A DNA stretch of 64,000 nucleotides from Bacteroides sp. GTDB taxonomy: Bacteria > Bacteroidota > Bacteroidia > Bacteroidales > Bacteroidaceae. The notes below the pieces were generated by a model. It saw only the letters and a list, made by a program, of their open reading frames with translations, was not told the origin of the DNA and did no database searches. Below, piece after piece: positions 8,436 to 15,703 of the stretch (position 1 is its first letter; every line of letters starts with the position of its first letter). The translations under genes were made by a program, and so were the position numbers. The stretch covers positions 62,001-126,000 of the forward strand of contig DXWV01000037.1 of the NCBI GenBank assembly GCA_019416685.1. The letters are read 5' to 3'.

Positions 8436-9233
8436 TTAGTTCTTTGCTAACTTCAATATGCGTAATGCACCCCTTATTACAATGGCAAATACAATACTGC
8501 CTATTACCAAATCAGGTATGTTGCTGTCCAGCCACCACACTGTAACTCCTGCTAAAATTATCCCTGCATTTATTATTACATCATTGGAGGAGAATATCAG
8601 GCTTGCCTGTATATGAGCATCTTTACTTTTGGTTCTTTGCAGGATTAGCAGACAAGCTGTATTTGCAATAAGAGCAAGAATAGAAATTACAATCATTGTT
8701 TGAAAATGAGGTACTTCTTCAATTCCTATAAACCGTTTAATTACCTCGATAAAGCCTAAGACAGCTAATAGTATTTGAAAATAACCGCTTATCAACGCTA
8801 CTTTCTTTTTTCGGGTTATGGCTGCACCTACGGCAAAAAGACTTAATGTATATACTAAAGCATCTGCAAGCATATCCAGGCTATCGGCTACTAATCCCAT
8901 TGATTTGGAAATAACACCTGTTGTCATTTCTATAACGAAAAATGCGAAGTTGATTATCAGGACAGCCCATAATGCTTTTCTTTGTTTTTTATCCTCATTT
9001 TCTTGTTTGACATATTCGGTTTCTGTATTTTCCAATAAGGTAGAACCTAAGCTCAATTCTGCTATGGCAGATTCAATTACTTTGATGTCGTTTGCATGGA
9101 TTATAGTCAGTATCCTGTTTGTTAAGTCGTACTCCTGATTAAGTATATTATCAATACTCTCTAATTTCAAGCGTATGAGGTTTTCCTCGCAAGGACAATC
9201 CATTTTATCTATTTTGAAAACAGCTTTATACAT
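8436..9233 (-). CDS. cation diffusion facilitator with N-terminal metal-binding domain
   Basis: A 265-residue protein. Residues 1-70 look like a heavy-metal-associated domain (KIDKMDCPCEENLIRLKL) with a CPC motif. Residues 85-265 form a cation-efflux domain with about six helices; the segment SMGLVADSLDMLADALVY carries the conserved Asp residues of the transport site. It would export a divalent cation such as zinc. Its place between acr3 and arsF means it is coexpressed with arsenic resistance. Whether it moves an arsenic species is unknown. Confidence 0.85.
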   Translation of the reverse strand: MYKAVFKIDKMDCPCEENLIRLKLESIDNILNQEYDLTNRILTIIHANDIKVIESAIAELSLGSTLLENTETEYVKQENEDKKQRKALWAVLIINFAFFVIEMTTGVISKSMGLVADSLDMLADALVYTLSLFAVGAAITRKKKVALISGYFQILLAVLGFIEVIKRFIGIEEVPHFQTMIVISILALIANTACLLILQRTKSKDAHIQASLIFSSNDVIINAGIILAGVTVWWLDSNIPDLVIGSIVFAIVIRGALRILKLAKN

Positions 9234-9238
9234 AATAT

Positions 9239-10273
9239 TTATTTATAATATTTCTTCCGAAGCCAAAAAGCTAAGTTTACCAACAGGATTAATACCGGGA
9301 CTTCGACCAATGGCCCGACTACTCCGGCAAAGGCTTGTCCGCTATGTAATCCGAATACGCCGATTGCCACTGCGATAGCCAGTTCAAAGTTGTTTCCGGT
9401 AGCAGTGAAGGCAATAGAAGCATTTTTATCATAAGAAGCACCCAGCCACTTGCCGGCAAAGAAACTAAGCAGGAACATCACCACAAAGTAGATAAGTAAC
9501 GGTATAGCTATACGAACTACATCGAGTGGTATTTGTACAATCAGTTCACCTTTCAGGCTGAACATAAGGACGATTGTAAATAACAGTGCGATTAAGGTTA
9601 TTGGGGATATTTTCGGGATAAACTTTTCCTTATACCACTGTTCGCCTTTCCATTTTACTAATAAAAGCCGGCTTAATATTCCCATTAAGAAAGGAATACC
9701 TAAGTAGATAGCAACCGTTTCGGCAATCGTACCAATGGAAATATCAACGATAGCCCCTTCAAACCCGAAGAGAGGAGGAAGTTTCGTAATAAACAACCAA
9801 GCATAGAAACTGTAAAAGAATACCTGAAAGATACTGTTCAAGGCTACTAAACCTGCACCATATTCTGTATTCCCTTCCGCCAAGTCATTCCAGACAAGAA
9901 CCATCGCTATACACCGTGCCAAACCGATAAGAATCACACCTACCATATATTCCGGGTAATCATGTAAGAAGATGATGGCAAGTAAAAACATTAATACCGG
10001 TCCGATAATCCAATTTAGGATTAACGAGACGGATAATATTTTTACATCCTTGAAAACCTTCGGTAATTGTTTATAATCGACTTTTGCCAATGGCGGATAC
10101 ATCATTAGGATTAGTCCAATGGCAAGCGGAATATTTGTTGTCCCTTTAGACATTGAATCAATGGCTGAACTGGCAGAAGGGAAAAAATAACCTAAAGCTA
10201 CTCCTATGCCCATTGCCAAAAAAATCCATAGTGTTAGATTCTTGTCCAAAAAGCTCATTTTCTTTTTACTCAT
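9239..10273 (-). CDS. acr3: Acr3-type arsenite efflux permease
   Basis: A 344-residue membrane protein of the ACR3 (bile/arsenite/riboflavin transporter) family with about ten helices. The conserved cysteine of the fourth helix is seen in [18 protein letters not shown], and the glutamate-containing segment [19 protein letters not shown] near the end is also typical. It expels As(III) from the cytoplasm, driven by the proton gradient. Bacteroides genomes often label it arsB. It is the third gene of the operon, 11 bases behind the acetyltransferase. Confidence 0.92.
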   Translation of the reverse strand: MSKKKMSFLDKNLTLWIFLAMGIGVALGYFFPSASSAIDSMSKGTTNIPLAIGLILMMYPPLAKVDYKQLPKVFKDVKILSVSLILNWIIGPVLMFLLAIIFLHDYPEYMVGVILIGLARCIAMVLVWNDLAEGNTEYGAGLVALNSIFQVFFYSFYAWLFITKLPPLFGFEGAIVDISIGTIAETVAIYLGIPFLMGILSRLLLVKWKGEQWYKEKFIPKISPITLIALLFTIVLMFSLKGELIVQIPLDVVRIAIPLLIYFVVMFLLSFFAGKWLGASYDKNASIAFTATGNNFELAIAVAIGVFGLHSGQAFAGVVGPLVEVPVLILLVNLAFWLRKKYYK

Positions 10274-10284
10274 TGCTTTTCAAT

Positions 10285-10779
10285 TTAATTATTGAGATTA
10301 AGTAACCAATGACCGACATCTCGCCATTGATCGAACTTCCATCCGATTTCTTTCATGAGGGAAGCCTGTTTGAATCCGAATTTCTCATGTAATTTCACAC
10401 TACCTTCATTCGGGATACAAATTCCGGCAATTAACACATGGGTATTTTCTTTGTCTAAGTTTTGGAATAAATGTTCGTACAGCGTAGAACCCAAGCCTTT
10501 CCCGATATAGTCTTTATCTAAATAGATGGTAACTTCTTTGGTAGAAGAGTAAGCACATCTGCCGTTCCATTTATGAATGTAATAATAGCCTGCTACTTTA
10601 CCTTCAATTTCACCTACATAATAGGGAAAGCCGGAATCAATAATTTCATTGATTCTTCCTTTCATTTCGGTTTCCGGCACAGGGGTCGTTTCAAACGTTA
10701 CAGCAGTATTTTCAATGTAGTAGTTGTAAATTTCACAAATCCTACGGGCATCTTCCAATGTTACTTTTCTAATTTTCAT
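10285..10779 (-). CDS. GNAT acetyltransferase, ArsN1-like
   Basis: A 164-residue GNAT-family enzyme most like the phosphinothricin/arsinothricin acetyltransferases: the ETTPVPETEMKGRI segment, the acetyl-CoA loop YIGKGLGSTLYEHL, and the C-terminal GWKFDQWRDVGHWLL are typical. ArsN1 enzymes acetylate the amino group of the arsenic antibiotic arsinothricin. The operon context supports this over a glufosinate role, though substrate is inferred. I chose the ATG at 10779 rather than a TTG two codons upstream. The gap to arsR holds two operator-like dyads. Confidence 0.82.
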   Translation of the reverse strand: MKIRKVTLEDARRICEIYNYYIENTAVTFETTPVPETEMKGRINEIIDSGFPYYVGEIEGKVAGYYYIHKWNGRCAYSSTKEVTIYLDKDYIGKGLGSTLYEHLFQNLDKENTHVLIAGICIPNEGSVKLHEKFGFKQASLMKEIGWKFDQWRDVGHWLLNLNN

Positions 10780-10793
10780 ATACAATTATTCAA

Positions 10794-10809
10794 TTCGCTT
10801 TTATACGCA
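10794..10809. promoter_or_regulatory. degenerate ArsR operator-like dyad
   Basis: TTCGCTTTTATACGCA matches the dyad pattern of the ars promoter (TTCGCAAATATACGAA) in 12 of 16 positions. It lies between arsR and the acetyltransferase gene, next to a better copy at 10813. Binding is inferred. Confidence 0.4.
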
Positions 10810-10812
10810 CAA

Positions 10813-10828
10813 TTCGCAAAAGAGCGAA
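10813..10828. promoter_or_regulatory. third ArsR operator-like dyad
   Basis: TTCGCAAAAGAGCGAA has the same arms (TTCGC and CGAA) and spacing as the two dyads in the ars promoter. It lies just downstream of arsR and upstream of the acetyltransferase. It could repress an internal promoter or act as an extra repressor site. No good TAnnTTTG box is seen here. Confidence 0.55.
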
Positions 10829-10845
10829 CATTGTGGGTAAATTTT

Positions 10846-11172
10846 TTATTGTCTGTTACAAGTTTCCTCATTTTTAATATTAATGAAAAAAGAGGAAAAT
10901 AACTTTTTTGCTTTTTCCCAATTTTCTTCATTGATGCAGTATTTAACTGTCGGAAGTGTAATTGTTCCTTGTATTAATTCCGCATCTTTTAGTTCATTCA
11001 GGTGTTGCGACAATGTGCTTTTGGCAATAGGCAGTATTTCCGACATATCGCCGTGATAACAACAGGATTGGTTGGCAAGCATCTGTAAGATAGCTATACG
11101 GATAGGATGCCCCAGCGCTTTAGCAATACGGGCAAGCTGTTCTTGTTCGGCTGTTAGTTCTTTCTTTGACAT
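10846..11172 (-). CDS. arsR: ArsR/SmtB-family arsenic-responsive repressor
   Basis: A 108-residue winged-helix repressor. The helix-turn-helix lies around residues 45-65 (SEILPIAKSTLSQHLNELKDA). A cysteine pair next to it (NQSCCYHGD) and a C-terminal cysteine (EETCNRQ) are candidate As(III) ligands. I chose the start MSKKELTAEQ at 11172, because the longer frame runs into the promoter. It is the first gene of the operon. The two 16-bp dyads that cover its promoter are its expected binding sites, so it should repress its own operon until arsenite is present. Confidence 0.9.
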   Translation of the reverse strand: MSKKELTAEQEQLARIAKALGHPIRIAILQMLANQSCCYHGDMSEILPIAKSTLSQHLNELKDAELIQGTITLPTVKYCINEENWEKAKKLFSSFFINIKNEETCNRQ

Positions 11173-11189
11173 ATCACTTATATTTATCG

Positions 11190-11232
11190 TTCGCAAATAT
11201 ACGAATAGTTTTTTAATTCGCAAAACCACGAA
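11190..11232 (-). promoter_or_regulatory. ars operon promoter with two overlapping ArsR operators
   Basis: On the minus strand a -33 TTTG and a -7 TATATTTG are 19 bases apart, matching the Bacteroidetes housekeeping promoter (TTTG-N19-21-TAnnTTTG). Each box lies inside a copy of the same 16-bp dyad: TTCGCAAATATACGAA at 11190-11205 covers the -7 box and TTCGCAAAACCACGAA at 11217-11232 covers the -33 box (as written on the + strand). The centres are 27 bp apart. A repressor bound here would block RNA polymerase directly. ArsR is the obvious candidate. Confidence 0.8.
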
Positions 11233-12262
11233 CGGTATTTTTATTTTGATATTGGTTTATATGCTCGAATTTATAATGTAGATCGCTCTTTATTACCGCA
11301 AACATACGAGCTATTAGCTTTGCCCTTATAGCATTCAATACTGACATCTTATTTTTCCCCTCTGCTATTTTCCGCTCATAATATTTTCGTAATTCACTAT
11401 TTTTATTCTGTATAGCTGATAAGGCTGCTAAATGGAGCAAGGTTTTAATACTCTTATTTGCTCTTTGAGAAACTCTGTTTTTAGAATGTTGACTACTTCC
11501 TGATGAATAACTAAAAGGAGCTACTCCTGCATGACAACAAAACTTTCTACTATCAGAAAATTTAGTAAATGCTTGTGTTTCCAAAATCATTTTTAGAGAA
11601 GTCTTTTTTCCAATTCCTTCAATGCTTAATAATAACTCCATTTGACGGGACAAAAGAGTATCTCCTTTTATAGTGGTTTCAATTTCATCTTCTATGTTTT
11701 TTATGGCTTTTTCTAATTCCTTTATCAAGAGAGCCAAGCGTTTTTGTTTCATTTTATAAATATCATTTGGCATATACTCTTTTTGATCTGATAATTGTGC
11801 TTGATACTTTGCTTTATCAACACATAACATATTTAATTCGGTAGATAACAGTTTGATTGCCTCAATACTTGCAGACGGTTTTTTATATATTTTAATTCTG
11901 TCAAAATAACGGAAAGCATATAAAGCAATTCGTTTAGCGTCTATCGAATCGTTTTTACCTCGTTGTAGTCCTGAACTATACTTTATCTGGGTAGGATCTT
12001 CCATCCATAGTTTATAGCTGTCTGTTTGGCAAGCAATAATTAGAGGATTGATATATAATCCTGTAAATTCTGCACACACGATTATTTGTTCCGCATCAAT
12101 ATCTTGCTCTTCACATACTATTGACAGATAGCTTTCAATGCTCTTTTGATGATTTGGTATAACATCTTGCTTTAATGCTACTCCATCATGCAAAAGACAA
12201 CAATCCAAGTTTTTCTTACTGACATCAATTCCAATAAAATAATAATTCTTCATAAAGTTCAT
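11213..12262 (-). CDS. IS110-family transposase
   Basis: A 349-residue DEDD transposase. The N-terminal RuvC-like domain shows GIDVSKKNLD, AEFTGLY and KNDSIDAKR, carrying the four acidic residues. The C-terminal Transposase_20 domain shows SIEGIGKKTS and then CHAGVAPFSYSSGSS, with the region of the catalytic serine. The frame ends at 11213, inside the ars promoter: its last codons (RGFAN) overlap the upstream ArsR operator. An alternative start three codons in (MKNYYFIG) is equally likely. It looks intact. Confidence 0.92.
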   Translation of the reverse strand: MNFMKNYYFIGIDVSKKNLDCCLLHDGVALKQDVIPNHQKSIESYLSIVCEEQDIDAEQIIVCAEFTGLYINPLIIACQTDSYKLWMEDPTQIKYSSGLQRGKNDSIDAKRIALYAFRYFDRIKIYKKPSASIEAIKLLSTELNMLCVDKAKYQAQLSDQKEYMPNDIYKMKQKRLALLIKELEKAIKNIEDEIETTIKGDTLLSRQMELLLSIEGIGKKTSLKMILETQAFTKFSDSRKFCCHAGVAPFSYSSGSSQHSKNRVSQRANKSIKTLLHLAALSAIQNKNSELRKYYERKIAEGKNKMSVLNAIRAKLIARMFAVIKSDLHYKFEHINQYQNKNTVRGFAN

Positions 12263-12600
12263 GATTTAAGAATTTTACATGGAAAGGCACTTGAATATAT
12301 CCTAAAAACCTTAAATATCATTCAGATCAAATTCTTATATAGGTCTAATTCAAGACAGAATAACAAGTTCATAATAGTAACATAAGGCTTTCTTAACATC
12401 CATGATGATTTACTTGTTATCCTCCTTTCTTATTGCCTTAAAGATAGATTATTTGACTGCTTGAACAGTTAAAAGGATTTAAAATGAGTTCCAAATAGTA
12501 ACATAGACCTTTAATTTTCTCTTTTTCCATATGGTTCACTCATTATAGTTTACAATTTAATGCTGATGCAAACCTAAGGTTTTTCCATGAGCCGGAAACT
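12263..12600 (-). ncRNA. candidate IS110 bridge-RNA region
   Basis: About 340 noncoding bases precede the transposase, the place where IS110-subgroup elements carry their guide RNA. A 19-base motif, AGTTCnnAATAGTAACATA on the + strand, occurs twice (12366-12384 and 12487-12505), differing only at the two n positions. No reading frame is convincing. The RNA's limits and loops cannot be set by eye, so the call rests on family knowledge. Confidence 0.4.
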
Positions 12601-12641
12601 AAGCGGGAGAAAAAGTAACAAAAAGCCTTATATGCCAATTG

Positions 12642-12675
12642 TTTGAGGCACATTGGTATATTTTCTGTAATTTTG
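12642..12675 (+). promoter_or_regulatory. promoter of the trypsin-like gene
   Basis: TTTG at 12642-12645 and TAATTTTG at 12668-12675 fit the Bacteroidetes -33/-7 pattern with a 22-base spacer, slightly long. Transcription would start near 12682, which makes the ATG at 12700 the natural start. Confidence 0.55.
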
Positions 12676-12699
12676 AGAGAAATATTTAAATATATACCG

Positions 12700-13521
12700 A
12701 TGCTATTATTAGAATTATTATCTCGTACAAGATTTCAGGTTCTTACATATGAACCGGGAACGAACTATGAACTTCCATCTGGGGTCGGAAGCGGATTTAT
12801 GATCTCCTATAAAGATAAACAATTTTTTGTAACCGCTGACCATGTAATGCACTGTGATGATTATGGGAAGATACAAGAACGACAATGGAAAGACTATGAC
12901 TTGGCCATATTAAACAATGTCATAAATTTAGACAAAAACAATGTTCCCAAATCAATGATTACCCCTTTGACTGGATTTTTTTATTTTGAAAAAGCAGATA
13001 TTCGGTATCCCCAGAAAGGGATAAAACCGTTTGATGTAACTTTTATGATAATGTCAGAAGAACAAAAGGCATATCCGTATAAAACATGTAGTATTCCGTT
13101 GGCTGATGGGAATATGCTTCCGGCTGATTCTGATAAAATTGTAATACCTTCAACGACTTTCGTTTCTGCAAAAACAGACCAAACATATTCTGTTTTGGGT
13201 AGAATTAAATTTTCAATGAAGAAGGTTAATGCAGATAATACTTTGTTGAATTCAGAATTTACGTTAAAGGAGGGACTTCGGTTTTTAAGAAAAGAAGGAG
13301 ATTTTTATATTTTACAAACAGATTCTATCGTTATTTATGAAGAGTGGGCTGGCCTTAGTGGCTCTCCGGTTCTTGATGTAGAGGGAGGTTTGTTAGGAAT
13401 TGCATGCTCAGTTGTTCCTGGAGGAAATGAAATCTATGTATTGGATATACATAAGTTACTACCTCTTATGGATGTTGCCATTTTGCAAACCACAAACGGC
13501 ATTCCTGAAAAAACAGAGTAA
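12700..13521 (+). CDS. trypsin-like serine protease domain protein
   Basis: A 273-residue protein of the chymotrypsin/trypsin fold. A plausible catalytic triad is His48 (FFVTADHVM), Asp112 (KPFDVTFMI) and Ser220 (WAGLSGSPVLD, the GxSG motif). The glycine-rich GVGSGFMISY just before the His is also typical. There is no clear signal peptide, so it may act in the cytoplasm. I chose the ATG at 12700 because a promoter lies upstream of it and inside a longer TTG-initiated frame. Base composition is AT-rich relative to the transfer genes, suggesting separate acquisition. The substrate is unknown; cytoplasmic trypsin-like proteins occur in some phage-defence loci, which is only a hint. Confidence 0.7.
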   Translation: MLLLELLSRTRFQVLTYEPGTNYELPSGVGSGFMISYKDKQFFVTADHVMHCDDYGKIQERQWKDYDLAILNNVINLDKNNVPKSMITPLTGFFYFEKADIRYPQKGIKPFDVTFMIMSEEQKAYPYKTCSIPLADGNMLPADSDKIVIPSTTFVSAKTDQTYSVLGRIKFSMKKVNADNTLLNSEFTLKEGLRFLRKEGDFYILQTDSIVIYEEWAGLSGSPVLDVEGGLLGIACSVVPGGNEIYVLDIHKLLPLMDVAILQTTNGIPEKTE

Positions 13522-13580
13522 AAGAATAAGGTAAGGTGAAATAAAACTGACCTCTTTTGTTGTTCCGTTTATGAAAGAAG

Positions 13581-14759
13581 TCAGTTTTTGCAATACTTCT
13601 GCATAACTTTCATAGCTGAACTGACTAAATCTTCTTGTGTATATTTTCGACCTAATTTCTTTTCGGTTAAAGCCAGTTCTTGAAAGATTTCATTTTTTAT
13701 TTCTTGGGGCATAGTATCGCCTTGTCCCCCTAATTTCCTGTGAATTATATCGCAATATTCACTTACTCCTGCATAATATTGATCCTTTGCAATATCTATC
13801 AACTTTTTTCTAATGTTGGTATAAACATCTTTTGCAAATGGGTGTATTTTTTCATTTCCATTAAGTTCGCTTTCTTCTACACTTCCAAAAAGTTTTTCAA
13901 GTTCTAACTTTCCATTTTTTTTGAAATCCTCATAATTCTTATCGAAAGTAAAAGCAAGAATAAATTCATCTATAAGTAAAACAAAACAATTATCATACTC
14001 AGGATCGGCGATTAAAAATTTAGAATCGTTTTCTTCTATATCATTAAAGCGGATTAACTTATAGGATATTCGGGATAAATCTTCTATACTGTCAAAATCT
14101 ACAAAATTCAGTTCATTAATATCTTCTTTAGGTAAATACTTGTCTAAAATGCTTCTTAAAAGCTCTTCTTGCTCATATTTAAGTTTTACTCCGCTCTTTC
14201 CATGATTAGACATTCTCCAAACAACACTACCCCAAAACAACAAGCCTAAAATAGTACTTACTCCTGATTCATAGACTTCAGTTTCTATTTTGTTTAAGGT
14301 TTTAGAATAAGCACTTTCGATTAGTGAAAATCGTTTCTCACACCCTGAACAATAATAATTGTCTACAACTAATTGTTGCTGATTATTTGCTATATCTTCA
14401 TCTGATATTTCTCCAAATGTTTCTTCTAACTTTTCCGGTTGAACAGCTCTCCCAAAATGAGAAGACATCCCCATTTTATCAATTCTAAAACCTAATTCAT
14501 AGTCGCGTTGAGTTTTTCCTTCAATATTTATAACTCGTTTTAATAAAAAATGAGGAACAATATGCGAACCTTTTTTATCGGCCTGCTCTTTGCCGCATAG
14601 CCTACATGAATGAGTAGAACCTGTCATATCTGCATTAGAATCCTTATTAGATATTTTTGATACACTTTCTTCAGAAATTGATAGACCAGAAGAGTTATCT
14701 TTATCTCTTCTTCGACAAGTACACAGTTTACTTTTCTTTTTCCGTCTCCATTTTCCCAT
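13581..14759 (-). CDS. protein with HNH-like zinc-cluster domain
   Basis: A 392-residue protein. Two CxxC pairs, CRLC at 52-55 and CSGC at 137-140, with a SHIVPHF segment at 65-71 between them, form the pattern of HNH-like nucleases with a zinc knuckle. The helical rest shows no motif I know. The start MGKWRRKKKSK at 14759 gives a basic N-terminus. It converges with the trypsin-like gene, 59 bases apart. HNH-like proteins of this kind are often found in defence islands, but nuclease activity here is inferred. Confidence 0.65.
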   Translation of the reverse strand: MGKWRRKKKSKLCTCRRRDKDNSSGLSISEESVSKISNKDSNADMTGSTHSCRLCGKEQADKKGSHIVPHFLLKRVINIEGKTQRDYELGFRIDKMGMSSHFGRAVQPEKLEETFGEISDEDIANNQQQLVVDNYYCSGCEKRFSLIESAYSKTLNKIETEVYESGVSTILGLLFWGSVVWRMSNHGKSGVKLKYEQEELLRSILDKYLPKEDINELNFVDFDSIEDLSRISYKLIRFNDIEENDSKFLIADPEYDNCFVLLIDEFILAFTFDKNYEDFKKNGKLELEKLFGSVEESELNGNEKIHPFAKDVYTNIRKKLIDIAKDQYYAGVSEYCDIIHRKLGGQGDTMPQEIKNEIFQELALTEKKLGRKYTQEDLVSSAMKVMQKYCKN

Positions 14760-14791
14760 AAAGCAAATTATTTTTCCGCAAAAATACCCAT

Positions 14792-14829
14792 AAAAAAACA
14801 CCTGACAAAATATCTTGTCGGGTGTTTTT
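14792..14829. terminator. intrinsic terminator below the transfer operon
   Basis: AAACACC-TGACAA pairs with TTGTC-GGGTGTTT around AATATC, with A-runs on one side and T-runs on the other. It lies 30 bases past the end of the gene at 14861 on the minus strand, which is the last gene of the leftward operon. It therefore probably ends the transfer transcript. Confidence 0.75.
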
Positions 14830-14860
14830 CAATACGTTACCAGAGTCCGTTCTTTCTGTC

Positions 14861-15280
14861 CTATTTCTTCTCTGAAGACAATATTTTCTCCAACCCATCC
14901 CAGATATTCCCCGCGACATCCTGTGCTGTAACCGGCTTTTCAGATTTTGTATTTTCGCCACCGTTGTAGGTGTTTATATGCGTTTTGACGCTATCCATTG
15001 CGGAGAAGATAAAGAGTTCGCCACATTGCAATAACACTTCAATACGAGCCTCAAAAGGCGATATAGAAGCTATATCTTTATATAGTATAACCGTCGTTTT
15101 TGTTTCATCCGGCAATTCGGATTCAGGAACTTCAGCAGAGGGATAAACGCCCGGAAATTCAATACGGTCGTCTTTTACCTCGATACCATGCAGTCCAATG
15201 ACTGACTGCAACAGATTTGTAACTTCTGAGCGGGTTAATCCGCCACAACTCTTTTTAGAAACTTCTTCGGACGCATTCAT
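14861..15280 (-). CDS. hypothetical protein at the end of the transfer region
   Basis: A 139-residue acidic soluble protein starting MNASEEVSKKSCGGLTRSEV; the ATG at 15280 is preferred to an upstream TTG. A middle segment (TTVILYKDIASISPFEARIEVLLQCGELFIF) is beta-rich. It is followed by a terminator and lies about 420 bases beyond the previous transfer gene, so it could have its own transcription signal. No family is recognised. Confidence 0.6.
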   Translation of the reverse strand: MNASEEVSKKSCGGLTRSEVTNLLQSVIGLHGIEVKDDRIEFPGVYPSAEVPESELPDETKTTVILYKDIASISPFEARIEVLLQCGELFIFSAMDSVKTHINTYNGGENTKSEKPVTAQDVAGNIWDGLEKILSSEKK

Positions 15281-15595
15281 GTTCGTAATATTAAAATCAT
15301 TAAACGAAAACAGGCGCAAGAGTTACAAACACATCGGCTTTAGAGGCACAGCCAAGCGCCCGCCCACTGATAGTTCATAATCTTACGCCCTTTCGATATA
15401 TGATTTTGCACATATACACGATCAGGCAGAAAGAGAAACTATCATATTCGGGTGAGCTTTTGTAAATTGGCTGTTTTCTAAAGCCCCTAATATGTTGTTC
15501 TTTCCTACACTACGGACACGGGAATTTATTCGCCCCGTGCCGGACTACAAAGATACATCTTTTTCCTAAATATATCATATTCCGGTCTTTGTATC
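15281..15595 (-). other. noncoding leader region with GC hairpin
   Basis: These 315 bases hold no gene of normal size. CACGGG and CCCGTG form a hairpin near 15514-15536 around AATTTATTCGC. Read on the minus strand there are two 12-codon frames (MCKIIYRKGVRL and MNYQWAGAWLCL) joined by an ATGA overlap around 15325-15412. They might be leader peptides for the gene at 15280, or chance. Confidence 0.4.
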
Positions 15596-15703
15596 TCATC
15601 CTATCTGAGCATTTATAGCTCGCTTAAAATCAAAAGGTTTGGCTACAAAGTAATAACAGTTGGTTGCACCTCCTGTTGTAACCACCAACACACCATTAAT
15701 TCG
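15596..15703 (-). pseudogene. C-terminal remnant of a second PH-domain gene
   Basis: Directly after the stop codon of the 405-residue gene, and in the same frame, 35 more codons read GVLVVTTGGATNCYYFVAKP and onward to a TGA. This matches the end of the intact PH-domain protein at 16947 (LLVTTGGAMNTYHFVADPMRF). The fragment lacks a start and the rest of the domain. It is most simply the leftover of a duplicated gene, removed by insertion or recombination of the 405-residue gene. Confidence 0.65.

Larger units (their letters stand above)
11213..12600 (-). mobile_element. IS110-family insertion sequence (approximate limits)
   Basis: The element comprises the transposase gene plus some 340 bases of AT-rich noncoding DNA upstream of it. 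A long 5' noncoding region is the arrangement of the IS110 subgroup, where it encodes the bridge RNA that guides target choice. As usual for this family no terminal inverted repeats are seen, so both ends are uncertain. The right limit is a guess before the next promoter. Confidence 0.65.

Noticed and set aside
12643..12699. Extended N-terminus of the trypsin-like gene from a TTG codon
   Set aside because: The -33 and -7 promoter boxes lie inside this extension, so the ATG at 12700 is the likely start.
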